A stretch of 64,000 bases of DNA from NCBI GenBank assembly GCA_023435225.1, contig JAEYRX010000012.1, positions 62,001 to 126,000 of the forward strand. Direction: 5' to 3'. The notes beneath the pieces are model-generated. The model had not been told where the DNA came from, did no database searches, and saw nothing but the letters and a program-made list of their open reading frames with translations. Source of the DNA: Bacillota bacterium (GTDB lineage Bacteria > Bacillota > UBA4882 > UBA8346). Of this stretch, positions 55,201 through 63,107 are shown piece by piece (positions within the stretch are counted from its first letter, which is position 1; each line of letters begins with the position of its first letter). A program made the translations under genes and the position numbers.

Positions 55201-55326
55201 ATGTAAGGGAATTTCATAATTACCTTAGTTTAGTTTTGGATACAATATATAGCGAGAAACCCAGATGTGTCTATCAATATATTGTATCTAAATGTCGATT
55301 TTCTTAATTATGAAAATCCCTCATGT
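55201..55326. repeat. MITE-like inverted-repeat element, second full copy (inverted)
   Basis: AAGGGAATTTCATAATTA on the left pairs with TTAATTATGAAAATCCCT on the right, and ATACAATATATAGCG pairs with ATCAATATATTGTAT, around AAACCCAGATGTG. It is the reverse of 48829-48957. It ends 38 bases before the lipoprotein start. Confidence 0.82.
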
Positions 55327-55363
55327 GAAAAACCCAACTGGTGAATAAGGAGTTGTTTGATAA

Positions 55364-56308
55364 ATGAAAAGGTATTGGAACGTTGTATTTATCTTAATCC
55401 TAATCCTGGTTCCAGCACTCTCCGGTTGCGGCGGGAATAGCGGCAGCGGAGGGGACGGAGGTACACCAATCTCAACACCGACGCTAACGCCGCCGATCAC
55501 GATGCCATCCCCGCCAATCGCGACCCCATCTCCAACAATTAATGCCCTCCATGTCAAACCAGACTCACTCAGTCCGGATGGAAAAGGACTTATTTGGGAT
55601 ACCGCATTCCGTACCGTCCAGGATGCCATAAACGCGGCTATTCCCGGAGATGTGATCTGGGTGGTGGCCGGAACATATTACGAGAAGATCACCCTAACAA
55701 AAGGTGTCGCCTTATACGGCGGTTTTGTCGGTACCGAGACCGGGCAGGACCAGCGGAATTGGAGAAAGAATGTTACCATTCTTGATGGAGGAGAAAGCCA
55801 GGAATCGGTGGTCACAGTCGTAGATATTACAAACGCCCGAATTGACGGATTTACGGTTCGAAATGGTCTCGGTAAGCCAGGGAACGTTGACGCGGAGTTT
55901 GGCGGAGGCATTTACTGTCAGAATTCTTCGCTGGTGATCAGCAATTGCACGATCAATGGAAATGGAGATAATGCCTCAGATCTATATGGCGGAGGCATAT
56001 ACTGCGAGGGTTCCGCAGTGATCATCGAAAATAACAAAATTGAATTGAATATGGCGGATTACGGTGGCGGAATTTATTGTTATCAGACTGAAATAACTAT
56101 CAGCAATAATACGATTAATGATAATTGGGCAACAAACGGTGGCGGCATTTACTGTGATAACTCTGAAGGGACTATCAACAATAACATAATTACTGAGAAT
56201 ACAGCAATGACACATGGTGGAGGTATTTACTGTTTTCGTTCACCGACTAGTAACATCGATAACACGATCAGCGGGAATTCTGGAGGGGACATTTACATAG
56301 AGCCCTAA
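55364..56308 (+). CDS. lipoprotein with right-handed beta-helix
   Basis: A 314-residue lipoprotein. The lipobox LSGC gives Cys21, followed by a Gly/Ser/Thr/Pro-rich linker to about residue 62. The helix begins with AFRTVQDAINAAIPGDVIWVVAGTYYEKI and continues with five or more repeats of GGGIYC (EFGGGIYCQNSSLVISNCTI, YGGGIYCEGSAVIIENNKI and so on). This is the polymorphic outer-membrane/DUF1565-type beta-helix. It is probably a surface-exposed adhesin or sugar-binding protein. The ATG follows AAGGAG by 11 bases. Confidence 0.88.
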   Translation: MKRYWNVVFILILILVPALSGCGGNSGSGGDGGTPISTPTLTPPITMPSPPIATPSPTINALHVKPDSLSPDGKGLIWDTAFRTVQDAINAAIPGDVIWVVAGTYYEKITLTKGVALYGGFVGTETGQDQRNWRKNVTILDGGESQESVVTVVDITNARIDGFTVRNGLGKPGNVDAEFGGGIYCQNSSLVISNCTINGNGDNASDLYGGGIYCEGSAVIIENNKIELNMADYGGGIYCYQTEITISNNTINDNWATNGGGIYCDNSEGTINNNIITENTAMTHGGGIYCFRSPTSNIDNTISGNSGGDIYIEP

Positions 56309-56411
56309 TCGGGGATTGTGAATAAGGCTATGAAAGGTCTCTAGTATAGACGGAAGAATCGAGAACTGAAGGCTAATATAACGAAGAGACTAACTGAGTG
56401 AGACATGAAGT

Positions 56412-56440
56412 AGGGACGACTGGTTTGTCGTCCCTGCCTT
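56412..56440 (+). terminator. hairpin, possible terminator
   Basis: AGGGACGAC pairs with GTCGTCCCT. The T content after it is low. Confidence 0.55.
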
Positions 56441-56463
56441 GTATTCTAGTAGTGAGGATAATA

Positions 56464-56547
56464 ATCTGGCTCCGCTCTGGAGATATGCGGCAAAGTGAGA
56501 CTTTTTTTCAGGGTATGGCTTTTAATTACATTATTTATGCGAATATA
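56464..56547 (+). pseudogene. fragment of a second MalT-like regulator
   Basis: About 28 codons read WLRSGDMRQSETFFQGMAFN then YIIYANI. The regulator at 48972 has WLSSGDLNQCKLLYPGMAFS then YIIHAKA at about residue 632. The match covers the full fragment without gaps. The rest of that gene is gone. The other parts of the 56.31-56.88 kb gap contain element copy C and an (ATTC)n run. Confidence 0.65.
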
Positions 56548-56709
56548 GGAGTCAGGATCCAGGAGTGTAAACAGGGCTTTCATATCTTGCGAATTACATA
56601 AGACTAAAAACTATTACGCTGGTATTAACATACAAAGTATTTTGAGTTCATCGCATCAACGGGAACCTTCTGACTCCTGGCTCCTGGATTCTGAATTCCA
56701 ATCCTTTAA

Positions 56710-56782
56710 AAAATATATCGCATTCGATAATATGAAAATTTTGAAAACTCTGTTATGATTTTTCATAGGAGAGTTTTTTATT
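56710..56782 (+). promoter_or_regulatory. palindrome-plus-hairpin element, copy C
   Basis: TATCGCATTCGATA at 56716-56729, with the stem AAAACTCT (56744-56751) / AGAGTTTT (56770-56777), then TTTATTT. It lies about 150 bases upstream of the DUF1566 lipoprotein. Confidence 0.8.
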
Positions 56783-56842
56783 TGGCCAATCCATTCAATG
56801 AATTCAAACTGTAAACAGGAGTAATATGATTTTGGATTTTAT

Positions 56843-56862
56843 CATTCATTCATTCATTCATT
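56843..56862 (+). repeat. (ATTC)n simple repeat upstream of lipoprotein
   Basis: CATTCATTCATTCATTCATT, five units, lies between the putative promoter and the CGGAGG ribosome site of the gene at 56878. The position suits slippage-based expression change. Confidence 0.75.
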
Positions 56863-56877
56863 ATTCGGAGGTTTTTC

Positions 56878-57789
56878 ATGAAAAAGTTTTATTACCTTAG
56901 TTTAGCAGTCATGTTGATTTTGGTAGTCGCCCTCACCGGCTGCGGTGGAGGGAACAGTGGCAATCCAGGAGGCAATCCAGATAACCCTGGCGGTGGGACA
57001 AACGGTATAGCTGTCACCTTTCAGAGCGTAATCCAGACCGGTGGCACATCGGGGTCGGCAGATTCAGCGGCCCTGACGTTCACTTTTAGTATCGATCCTT
57101 CGACATTATCGGCAGACAACATCACCGTAACCGGAGCCACAAAAGGTGCTTTATCTGGCATAGGGACTACGAGAAGCCTAGCAATTTCAGATATTACAGT
57201 CGCAAACGGAGCAACAGTCTCGGTCTCCATAACAAGTCCTGCCGGTTATTCTATTTCCGGTTCACCTAAGACTGCGGTGGTGTATAGATTGCTGACTATC
57301 GGCATGGATTATCAAGGCGGAAAAATTGGCTATATTCTGCAGCCCGACGATCCCGGATATGACGCCAATGTTCCCCACGGACTCATAGCGGCAATAGCAG
57401 ACCAGAGTATCGGAATATCCTGGGCTTTGATAGCATTCTCTTCAACAGCAGTACCAGGCGGCACAAGCCAAACTTTTGGAACCGGCTCTTCGAATACAGA
57501 CAAAATCATTGCCCAGAATGGAGCCGGTACCGGCTACTCCGCCGGTTTGGCTCGTCTATACAATGGTGGCGGTTATACCGACTGGTATCTGCCATCCTTA
57601 AATGAATTGCACAAATTATACTTTAATAGTGTCGCGGTTGGCATTAGTAATGATACTTACTATTGGAGTTCATCCGAGGTTAATAATCACTATGCGTACT
57701 TGGGTTGTATGTTCAAGAGTGGTTTCGAATATCAGAGCGATACTAAGGATAATAAACCTAACAGGGTTCGGGCTGTTCGGTCTTTTTAA
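56878..57789 (+). CDS. lipoprotein with DUF1566 (Lcl C-terminal) domain
   Basis: A 303-residue lipoprotein. The lipobox LTGC gives Cys21, followed by a Gly/Asn/Pro linker. Residues about 45-135 form a beta module (VTFQSVIQTGGT, SADNITVTGATKGALSGIG, VSVSITSPAGYS) shared with the remnant at 53.9 kb. Residues 160-303 are a DUF1566 domain ending GYTDWYLPSLNEL, YYWSSSEVNNHYA, RVRAVRSF, a lectin-like fold also found in collagen-binding Lcl. It is likely a surface adhesin. The ATG follows CGGAGG. An (ATTC)5 run and element copy C precede it. Confidence 0.87.
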   Translation: MKKFYYLSLAVMLILVVALTGCGGGNSGNPGGNPDNPGGGTNGIAVTFQSVIQTGGTSGSADSAALTFTFSIDPSTLSADNITVTGATKGALSGIGTTRSLAISDITVANGATVSVSITSPAGYSISGSPKTAVVYRLLTIGMDYQGGKIGYILQPDDPGYDANVPHGLIAAIADQSIGISWALIAFSSTAVPGGTSQTFGTGSSNTDKIIAQNGAGTGYSAGLARLYNGGGYTDWYLPSLNELHKLYFNSVAVGISNDTYYWSSSEVNNHYAYLGCMFKSGFEYQSDTKDNKPNRVRAVRSF

Positions 57790-57980
57790 CAAGTTATATC
57801 AAAGAAGTAATGGCATCCAGAGCGTTCGGGTTACTCTCTGGGCTAAGTTGGGAAAAAATTAGGCCTGCGGAGCGTTGGGTTACCTTCCCTTGTGGGCAAG
57901 AGATCAGGACCAGGATGGTTCAAGATCGGTAGCCCATGGAGGGGATACTGCCGAAAAGGCGAGGATGAGTTCCCTGCGGA

Positions 57981-58060
57981 AAAAATGTATCGCATGCGAT
58001 AATATGAAAATTTGGAAAACTCTGCTATGATTTTTGATAACAGAGTTTTATTTTTTTTAG
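57981..58060 (+). promoter_or_regulatory. palindrome-plus-hairpin element, copy D
   Basis: TATCGCATGCGATA at 57988-58001, then ATATGAAAATTTGG, the stem AAAACTCTG (58016-58024) / CAGAGTTTT (58041-58049) and a T-rich tail ATTTTTTTT. TGCTATGAT inside the loop resembles an extended -10. It lies 44 bases before the DUF2442 gene. Confidence 0.85.
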
Positions 58061-58103
58061 AGTAGAAGTTTGAGAAAGCCATCATTCAAAAGAGGAGATT
58101 TTC

Positions 58104-58337
58104 ATGTCTAAAATTATCAAGGTAATTCCTAACGATGATTATACTTTAACGATTACGCTCAATAACAACCATCAAATCATTTATGATATGGGGCCGAGGC
58201 TGCAAACCTTACGTTTTAGCGAATTGGCTGAATTGGAGCGTTTCAAAGCTGTCCAAGTGGAGCACGAAAATACTCTGGTCTGGGATAGCCTCTGTGAGAT
58301 CACAATTGACGAGATTTTCAGCATGATGGAGCGATAA
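58104..58337 (+). CDS. DUF2442 family protein
   Basis: A 77-residue protein typical of DUF2442: IKVIPNDDYTLTITLNNNHQIIYDMGP, then FKAVQVEHENTLVWDSLCEITIDEIF. The family often appears beside toxin-antitoxin-like or mobile genes and has no settled function. The ribosome site is AGAGGAG, eight bases before ATG. It lies between two copies of the palindrome-hairpin element. Confidence 0.85.
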   Translation: MSKIIKVIPNDDYTLTITLNNNHQIIYDMGPRLQTLRFSELAELERFKAVQVEHENTLVWDSLCEITIDEIFSMMER

Positions 58338-58344
58338 TCTCCAA

Positions 58345-58418
58345 AAATGAATCGCATGCGATAATAGAAAAATTTTAAAAACTTTACTATGCTTGTTGAA
58401 CGTAGAGTTTTGATATTT
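58345..58418 (+). promoter_or_regulatory. palindrome-plus-hairpin element, copy E
   Basis: AATCGCATGCGATA at 58350-58363, with the stem AAAACTTTAC (58378-58387) / GTAGAGTTTT (58402-58411). Compared with copy A, C-G becomes T-G and G-C becomes A-T on both sides, which preserves pairing. It lies between the DUF2442 stop and the tail-collar gene. Confidence 0.82.
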
Positions 58419-58452
58419 TGAACAGGCTGATAAATTTTAAGGAGGTTAACTG

Positions 58453-58920
58453 ATGCTAGGTGAAATTCAATTATTTGCAGGTAATCCAAATGGCTGGGTT
58501 CCTTGTGAAGGGCAATGGATGGCGAGGGTTCAAAACGAGAGATTATATTTGCTACTGGAAAACCTATTTGGTGGTAAGAACCCCCAGAAAGATTTTTTTA
58601 TTCTGCCGGATTTACGAAACGCATTACCGGGATATCTGAAAGATACCGGGTTACATTATTTTATCAACATCGATGATCAGGAAGTTAATTCGGTAGGAGA
58701 AATCGTTCTATTTCCTTCTAAATATCCATGTACTGTTAGTGCTTTATCTGGAGCCGGTTGGTTGCTTTGCGACGGACGGGAACTCAACAAAACAGAGTAT
58801 CCGGCTTTGTTTTCCAAGATTAGTGACGCATTCGGTGGTTCCGGAAATATGTTTAAGATTCCTGATTTGCGGGATACCGAACCGTGCTCCAATGTTCACT
58901 ATCATATTTGTTGCAAATGA
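58453..58920 (+). CDS. tail-collar domain protein, two domains
   Basis: A 155-residue protein of two phage Tail_Collar units. Each has the G(E/Q)I.LF....P..W..C.G (GEIQLFAGNPNGWVPCEGQWM and GEIVLFPSKYPCTVSALSGAGWLLCDGREL) and a F.IPDLR ending. Such units occur at the tips of phage tail fibres and in microcystin-dependent MdpB-like proteins. No other phage structural genes are near. It begins a three-gene run with the genes at 59005 and 59352. The ATG follows AAGGAGG. Confidence 0.85.
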   Translation: MLGEIQLFAGNPNGWVPCEGQWMARVQNERLYLLLENLFGGKNPQKDFFILPDLRNALPGYLKDTGLHYFINIDDQEVNSVGEIVLFPSKYPCTVSALSGAGWLLCDGRELNKTEYPALFSKISDAFGGSGNMFKIPDLRDTEPCSNVHYHICCK

Positions 58921-59004
58921 AAATCATAAGTGGCATTAACTTCTAGCAATATTGGATTAGGCGATGTTTGGTTTGAAGATAATTGCAATGAGGAGGACGA
59001 GATT

Positions 59005-59265
59005 ATGGATTTTTATATAGGACAGATAGTTTTGTTCCCGAATACTAAAGTTCCGACTGAAGGGAAGTGGCTGCCTTGCGACGGCCGGGTGATTTCCCAA
59101 AGAACTAGTGACGGAGTTAGTATGTATGCAGCTTTGCATGCTATCATCGGGTTTAAATTCGGCGGCGATGATCTAGCCTTCAATATTCCCAATTTGCGGG
59201 GCCTTGAGCCCCATCCCGGTCTCGGGTATTATATTTGCTATGACGGAGGGCTATATCCGGGCTAA
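59005..59265 (+). CDS. tail-collar domain protein, single domain
   Basis: An 86-residue single Tail_Collar unit: IGQIVLFPNTKVPTEGKWLPCDGRV, then ALHAIIGFKFGGDDLAFNIPNLRG. It ends with GLGYYICYDG like its neighbour. ATG 59005 follows AGGAGG at 58991-58996, so the longer frame from 58930 is not used. It is probably cotranscribed with the flanking genes. Confidence 0.82.
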   Translation: MDFYIGQIVLFPNTKVPTEGKWLPCDGRVISQRTSDGVSMYAALHAIIGFKFGGDDLAFNIPNLRGLEPHPGLGYYICYDGGLYPG

Positions 59266-59351
59266 ATTAAAAAGCGGAAAAGCTTGCTGAAATTATTCCG
59301 GCCCAATTATATTCGAATATTGATGAAGTTATTGGAAAGGATGATTAATCA

Positions 59352-60209
59352 ATGTCTGCAACCAATATTGTTTTACATAAAAAAGCCGAAGCCTCCAATC
59401 AGGTCATGCCTTATGAACCATCCAAGGCGGTTGACGGGGTTATGGCGCCGGCCCACCGCTGGGTGGGTTCCTTATCAATTCATCGATCCCCCTCGTCGCC
59501 TAGGGAAGAAATTACGCCTACTTGGCTAACGGTGGATTTGGGGGGTGAATTTTGGGTTAGTCGTTGGGTGGTGCGGCAGCTGGCTGCGGTGGGCTGGCCG
59601 AATGATTGCAATCTGTGTGATTATAAACTACAGGGAAGCTTCTATTCAGATTGGTTTGATATGGATTCGGTAATAAACAATTCGGTAAGCCAAACCGACC
59701 GGCCGCTCCAAAAACCTTGCAAGGCCAGGTTTGTGAGAATATATGTAACCAAGGGACTGCGGTGCAACCCTCTTTTGGCGTCCATTGTCGATCTGGAGGT
59801 TTATGCAGCCGACCCCACCAGCGCGAAGCTGAACGCTCTGACATTAAATAATGCAACGCTTGATTCCTCCTTTGAAAGTACGACATACGATTATACAGCG
59901 AAAGTAGGTTATAATTGCAACGCGATTACGGTAACACCTGCTACCGAAGACAGTCAGGCAACCATCAAGGTTAACGGCGCCCCGGTAACCGGCGGACTAC
60001 CATCGGGACCAATAAGTCTAGAGCCTGGAAGCGATAATCTGATTACTGTGGAAGTAACTCCATATGTTGGTGATCCACAGCAATATACGATTAGGGTGAC
60101 TCGGGACGGCAGTCCGTATTTAAGCAATCTTACCGGCTTGGGAGAACTCCAACCGAAGTTCCGGAAACTCAATGTCGGATCGTCGTTGATTTCAAAACCG
60201 GAGTACTGA
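59352..60209 (+). CDS. F5/8-type C (discoidin) plus cadherin-like beta-sandwich protein
   Basis: A 285-residue protein without signal peptide. Residues about 5-155 form a discoidin domain (VLHKKAEASNQV, AVDGVMAPAHRWVG, WLTVDLGGEFWVSRWVV, ARFVRIYVTKG). Residues 158-255 form a cadherin-like sandwich (KLNALTLNNATLDSSFESTTYDYTAKVG, NLITVEVTPYVGDPQQYTIRVTRDG). A second sandwich starts (YLSNLTGLGELQPKF) but ends after 30 residues, so the gene looks cut short. With the two collar genes upstream it resembles receptor-binding tip parts of a tail-like structure, but export or assembly genes are absent. Confidence 0.8.
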   Translation: MSATNIVLHKKAEASNQVMPYEPSKAVDGVMAPAHRWVGSLSIHRSPSSPREEITPTWLTVDLGGEFWVSRWVVRQLAAVGWPNDCNLCDYKLQGSFYSDWFDMDSVINNSVSQTDRPLQKPCKARFVRIYVTKGLRCNPLLASIVDLEVYAADPTSAKLNALTLNNATLDSSFESTTYDYTAKVGYNCNAITVTPATEDSQATIKVNGAPVTGGLPSGPISLEPGSDNLITVEVTPYVGDPQQYTIRVTRDGSPYLSNLTGLGELQPKFRKLNVGSSLISKPEY

Positions 60210-60229
60210 ATTCCCTATGGTATGGACTT

Positions 60230-60293
60230 TACAGTGGCTAATACGGATGTGGTGTATACTTTTTCAGTTCCATTTTGGCAGAATTGAAGTCTG
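60230..60293 (+). repeat. repeated gene-end fragment, copy 2
   Basis: GATGTGGTGTATACTTTTTC through GCAGAATTGAAGTCT matches 55047-55114. In frame with the discoidin gene but beyond its TGA, it reads MDFTVANTDVVYTFSVPF and then WQN before a second TGA. It may be the original 3' end of that gene or of a relative. Confidence 0.6.
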
Positions 60294-60355
60294 TATTAGG
60301 AGCAATAATGTAAATGTAGTGTTCATCCATATAATGCAAGATATAATATGCCTAG

Positions 60356-60391
60356 AACTCCTTGTCTCCTATGAGATAAGGGGTTTTTGTT
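60356..60391 (+). terminator. rho-independent terminator
   Basis: AACTCCTTGTCTC pairs with GAGATAAGGGGTT, then TTT. Same family as those at 45495 and 62598. Confidence 0.9.
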
Positions 60392-60538
60392 TCTAAAGAA
60401 AGGCGGAATTTATTAATTTAAATGTAAAGAGCTGTACATGCCAATTGGACGTGTTCATTAAAACAGTTTTTGGTTCAATTAAACTATTTATGATATAATA
60501 AACGTTACATTTTATAACAAGCCCGAGGATGGATTTTA

Positions 60539-61894
60539 ATGGCTCAAACTATGGAATATTTACCCGAAAACAAGATGGGCATGATGTCGATCAGGCGTTT
60601 ATTGATCACTATGTCGGCGCCGATGATGATCTCCATGATAGTCCAAGCGCTTTATAGTATTGTGGATAGCATGTTCGTGGCCCAAATTAACGAAAACGCT
60701 TTAACAGCCGTCTCACTAGCCTTTCCGATCCAAAACTTTATGATTGCGGTGGGTGCCGGCACCGGCGTAGGGATTAATGCCTTATTATCCAGAAGCTTGG
60801 GTGAAAAAAATACGATAAATGCCAATAAAGCGGCTAACAATGGTCTTTTTTTGGCTTTATTAAGTTCGATAGCGTTTGTATTCTTTGGAATATTTGGCTT
60901 AAGGGCTTTTTTTAAAGCGCAAACCCATATTACTGAAATTCTCCGGTATGGACAGGAGTATCTCTTCATTTGCCCTTTTTGGACAGATGACCTTTGAAAG
61001 ACTATTGCAATCTACGGGAAAGACCTTTTATACCATGATTACCCAATCAGTGGGGGCTATTGTTAATATTATTTTAGATCCAATCCTAATCTTCGGTTAT
61101 TTCGGTCTTCCTAAGATGGAGGTTACCGGGGCTGCAGTGGCTACAGTAATAGGACAAACTATAGCCATGTCGCTGGCTATTTATTATAATCTCGTCAAAA
61201 ACCACGAAATTAGCCTTGCGGTTAAAAGATTCAGACCGGATTGGGCGATTATCAAAAGAATTTATACCGTTGGCGTTCCGTCGATAATCATGATATCCAT
61301 CGGCTCGGTGATGACTTTCGGGATGAATAAGATCCTATTGTCTTTTACTTCAACTGCCGCCGCAGTCTTTGGCGTTTATTTCAGGGTGCAAGGTTTTGTA
61401 TTTATGCCTGTCTTCGGACTAAACAACGGCATGGTGCCGATTATCGCTTATAATTTGGGGGCCAAAAAGAAAGCGCGCCTAATCAAAACCATCAAGTTAA
61501 GTATTTTATACCTGTCTGTATTATGCTGGTTGGACTGGCCGTTTTTCAGTTATTCCCGGATAAATTGCTTTTGCTTTTCAATGCCTCACCGGAGATGCTG
61601 CAGATTGGAGTTGCGGCAATGCGGATAATTAGCCTTAGTTATCTATTTGCCGGATTTTGTATAGTCGTACTCTCCGTATTTCAGGCAATGGGGAATGGGA
61701 TGTTGAGTCTGTTCGTATCATTGGCTAGGCAGATTGGGGCGCTGTTAACGGCTGCTTATTTATTGACCTTATCCGGAACGGTCAACCTTGTCTGGTGGGC
61801 TTTTCCCATAGCCGAAATCGTCTCCGTCACCTTTAGCAGCATTTTTTTGAAACGGATTTACGACCAGGAAATCCGGCTGCTTCCAAAAGCGTAA
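60539..61894 (+). pseudogene. MATE-family efflux transporter with two frameshifts
   Basis: The three parts together give a complete MATE transporter of about 450 residues with twelve helices: MSIRRLLITMSAPMMISMIVQALYSIVDS, VGAGTGVGINALLSRSLGE, ATGNP-type LLQSTGKTFY, then IPIVAYN-type GMVPIIAYNLGAKK and a final LVWWAFPIAEIV. The first break is at the run of five T at 60976-60980, where one T too many is present. The second lies at about 61510-61525, where one base is missing. Both could be sequencing errors in low-complexity spots, or the gene is dead. The start ATG 60539 is convincing. Confidence 0.82.
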
Positions 61895-61994
61895 AGAGAA
61901 ACCTTGAATGAACTAAAAATAGTAGCCATAGAACATTTGATTTTATATCGATATTTTGATAAAATATGAATATAATAATTCTGGAGGGGTCAAG

Positions 61995-62255
61995 ATGCCA
62001 TCTATTCGGCCAAGTTCGGATTTGCGTAATAAATACAATGAAGTTTCGGAGTTTTGCCATAAATATGCCGAGCCGGTTTACATTACCAAAAACGGTCAAG
62101 GCGATTTGGCAGTTATGAGCATCGAAACATTTGAGAGATTGGTGGGCAAGTTTGAGCTTTATAAATTGCTTGGTGAGGGCCTGGCTGATTTGAAAGAGGG
62201 CCGGATTGTGCCGGCTGAGGATACATTCAAGCAAATCGAGGATAGTTTAAAATAA
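61995..62255 (+). CDS. Phd/YefM-type antitoxin
   Basis: An 86-residue antitoxin. The N-terminal DNA-binding Phd fold is MPSIRPSSDLRNKYNEVSEF, then VYITKNGQGDLAVMSIETFE. The acidic, helical C-terminus (ADLKEGRIVPAEDTFKQIED) would wrap the toxin. ATG 61995 follows GGAGGGG; the longer frame from 61956 is not needed. The stop and the toxin start share one base (TAATG), so the pair is translationally coupled, with likely autoregulation. Confidence 0.93.
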   Translation: MPSIRPSSDLRNKYNEVSEFCHKYAEPVYITKNGQGDLAVMSIETFERLVGKFELYKLLGEGLADLKEGRIVPAEDTFKQIEDSLK

Positions 62256-62572
62256 TGGGGCCTTACCGGGTTTTTATGACCAGGAGCGCTGCTGAAGATT
62301 TAACAGATATATCCATATATATCCGTGATGAAATTCGAGAACCTGTCACCGCCATTAAGCTGGTGGAAAAGATTAAAGTTGCGGTAATGAGCCTGGCATT
62401 ATATCCTATGCGACACAACTTAGTCGCGGATGAACACCTTGCCGCCCAAGGTTTTAGAAAAATTATTATCGATAATTATATCGCCTTCTATATCGTTTCG
62501 GAAAAAGAACAAATCGTAACTGTGGTGAGAATATTGTATGGCAAGCGGGATTGGCTGCATTTGCTTGAATGA
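62255..62572 (+). CDS. RelE/ParE-type toxin
   Basis: A 105-residue toxin of the RelE/ParE superfamily: YRVFMTRSAAEDLTDISIYIRDEI at the start, LALYPMRHNLVADEHLAAQGFRKIIIDNYIAFYIV in the middle, and VTVVRILYGKRDWLHLL at the end, the classic last strand and helix. Whether it cleaves mRNA or poisons gyrase cannot be told from sequence. It is coupled to the antitoxin gene and closed by the terminator at 62598. Confidence 0.93.
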   Translation: MGPYRVFMTRSAAEDLTDISIYIRDEIREPVTAIKLVEKIKVAVMSLALYPMRHNLVADEHLAAQGFRKIIIDNYIAFYIVSEKEQIVTVVRILYGKRDWLHLLE

Positions 62573-62597
62573 TTTCTCTTTACATTTTATAACAAAT

Positions 62598-62633
62598 ACC
62601 TCTTGTCCTATATTTTGGGATAAGGGGTTTTTG
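62598..62633 (+). terminator. rho-independent terminator
   Basis: ACCTCTTGTCC pairs with GGATAAGGGGT and is followed by TTTT. Third member of the same terminator family. Confidence 0.9.
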
Positions 62634-62698
62634 ATTTCAATAATTATAACTATGCTTCTTCGTCTTCATTGCAATAAAAAAAAATAGGAGTTTATACA

Positions 62699-63097
62699 AT
62701 GAAATTAAACCATATCGCCTTTTGGACTCAAGATATTGACAGGTTATTTGCTTTCTATCAGAAATACTTTGAGGGACAGGTAATATTTTCAAAAGAGATC
62801 CCTAATTTTAAATGTACTTTTATCAAAATTTGTTCCAGTGTTGTGCTTGAAATAATGAGTGTCCCTAACTTGGAAAAAAGAAAGAATAAGTTTACTGTCG
62901 GTCACTCCCATATATCGTTGGAAGTTGACAGCAAGGGTGAAGTAGACCGCTTAACCGCCTATTTTGAAAACGAAGGAATTCCCTTTGAAAAAAAACGGGA
63001 ACAATATGATGACGGGTTCTATGAAAGCGCTATTATTGACCCGGATGGAAATATTATTGAATTTGCCTATTTAGATCGGTCTATTACTAACTTCTAA
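62699..63097 (+). CDS. VOC (glyoxalase/dioxygenase-like) family protein
   Basis: A 132-residue vicinal-oxygen-chelate protein: start MKLNHIAFWTQDIDRLFAFYQKYF with the first metal His, GHSHISLEVDS near residue 70 with the second His, and DPDGNIIEFAYL at the end with the Glu ligand. Substrate unknown. It could be a lactoylglutathione-lyase relative or a drug-binding protein. The ribosome site TAGGAG lies eight bases before ATG. It converges with the acetolactate synthase gene across a shared hairpin. Confidence 0.88.
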   Translation: MKLNHIAFWTQDIDRLFAFYQKYFEGQVIFSKEIPNFKCTFIKICSSVVLEIMSVPNLEKRKNKFTVGHSHISLEVDSKGEVDRLTAYFENEGIPFEKKREQYDDGFYESAIIDPDGNIIEFAYLDRSITNF

Positions 63098-63107
63098 ACA
63101 AAATATT

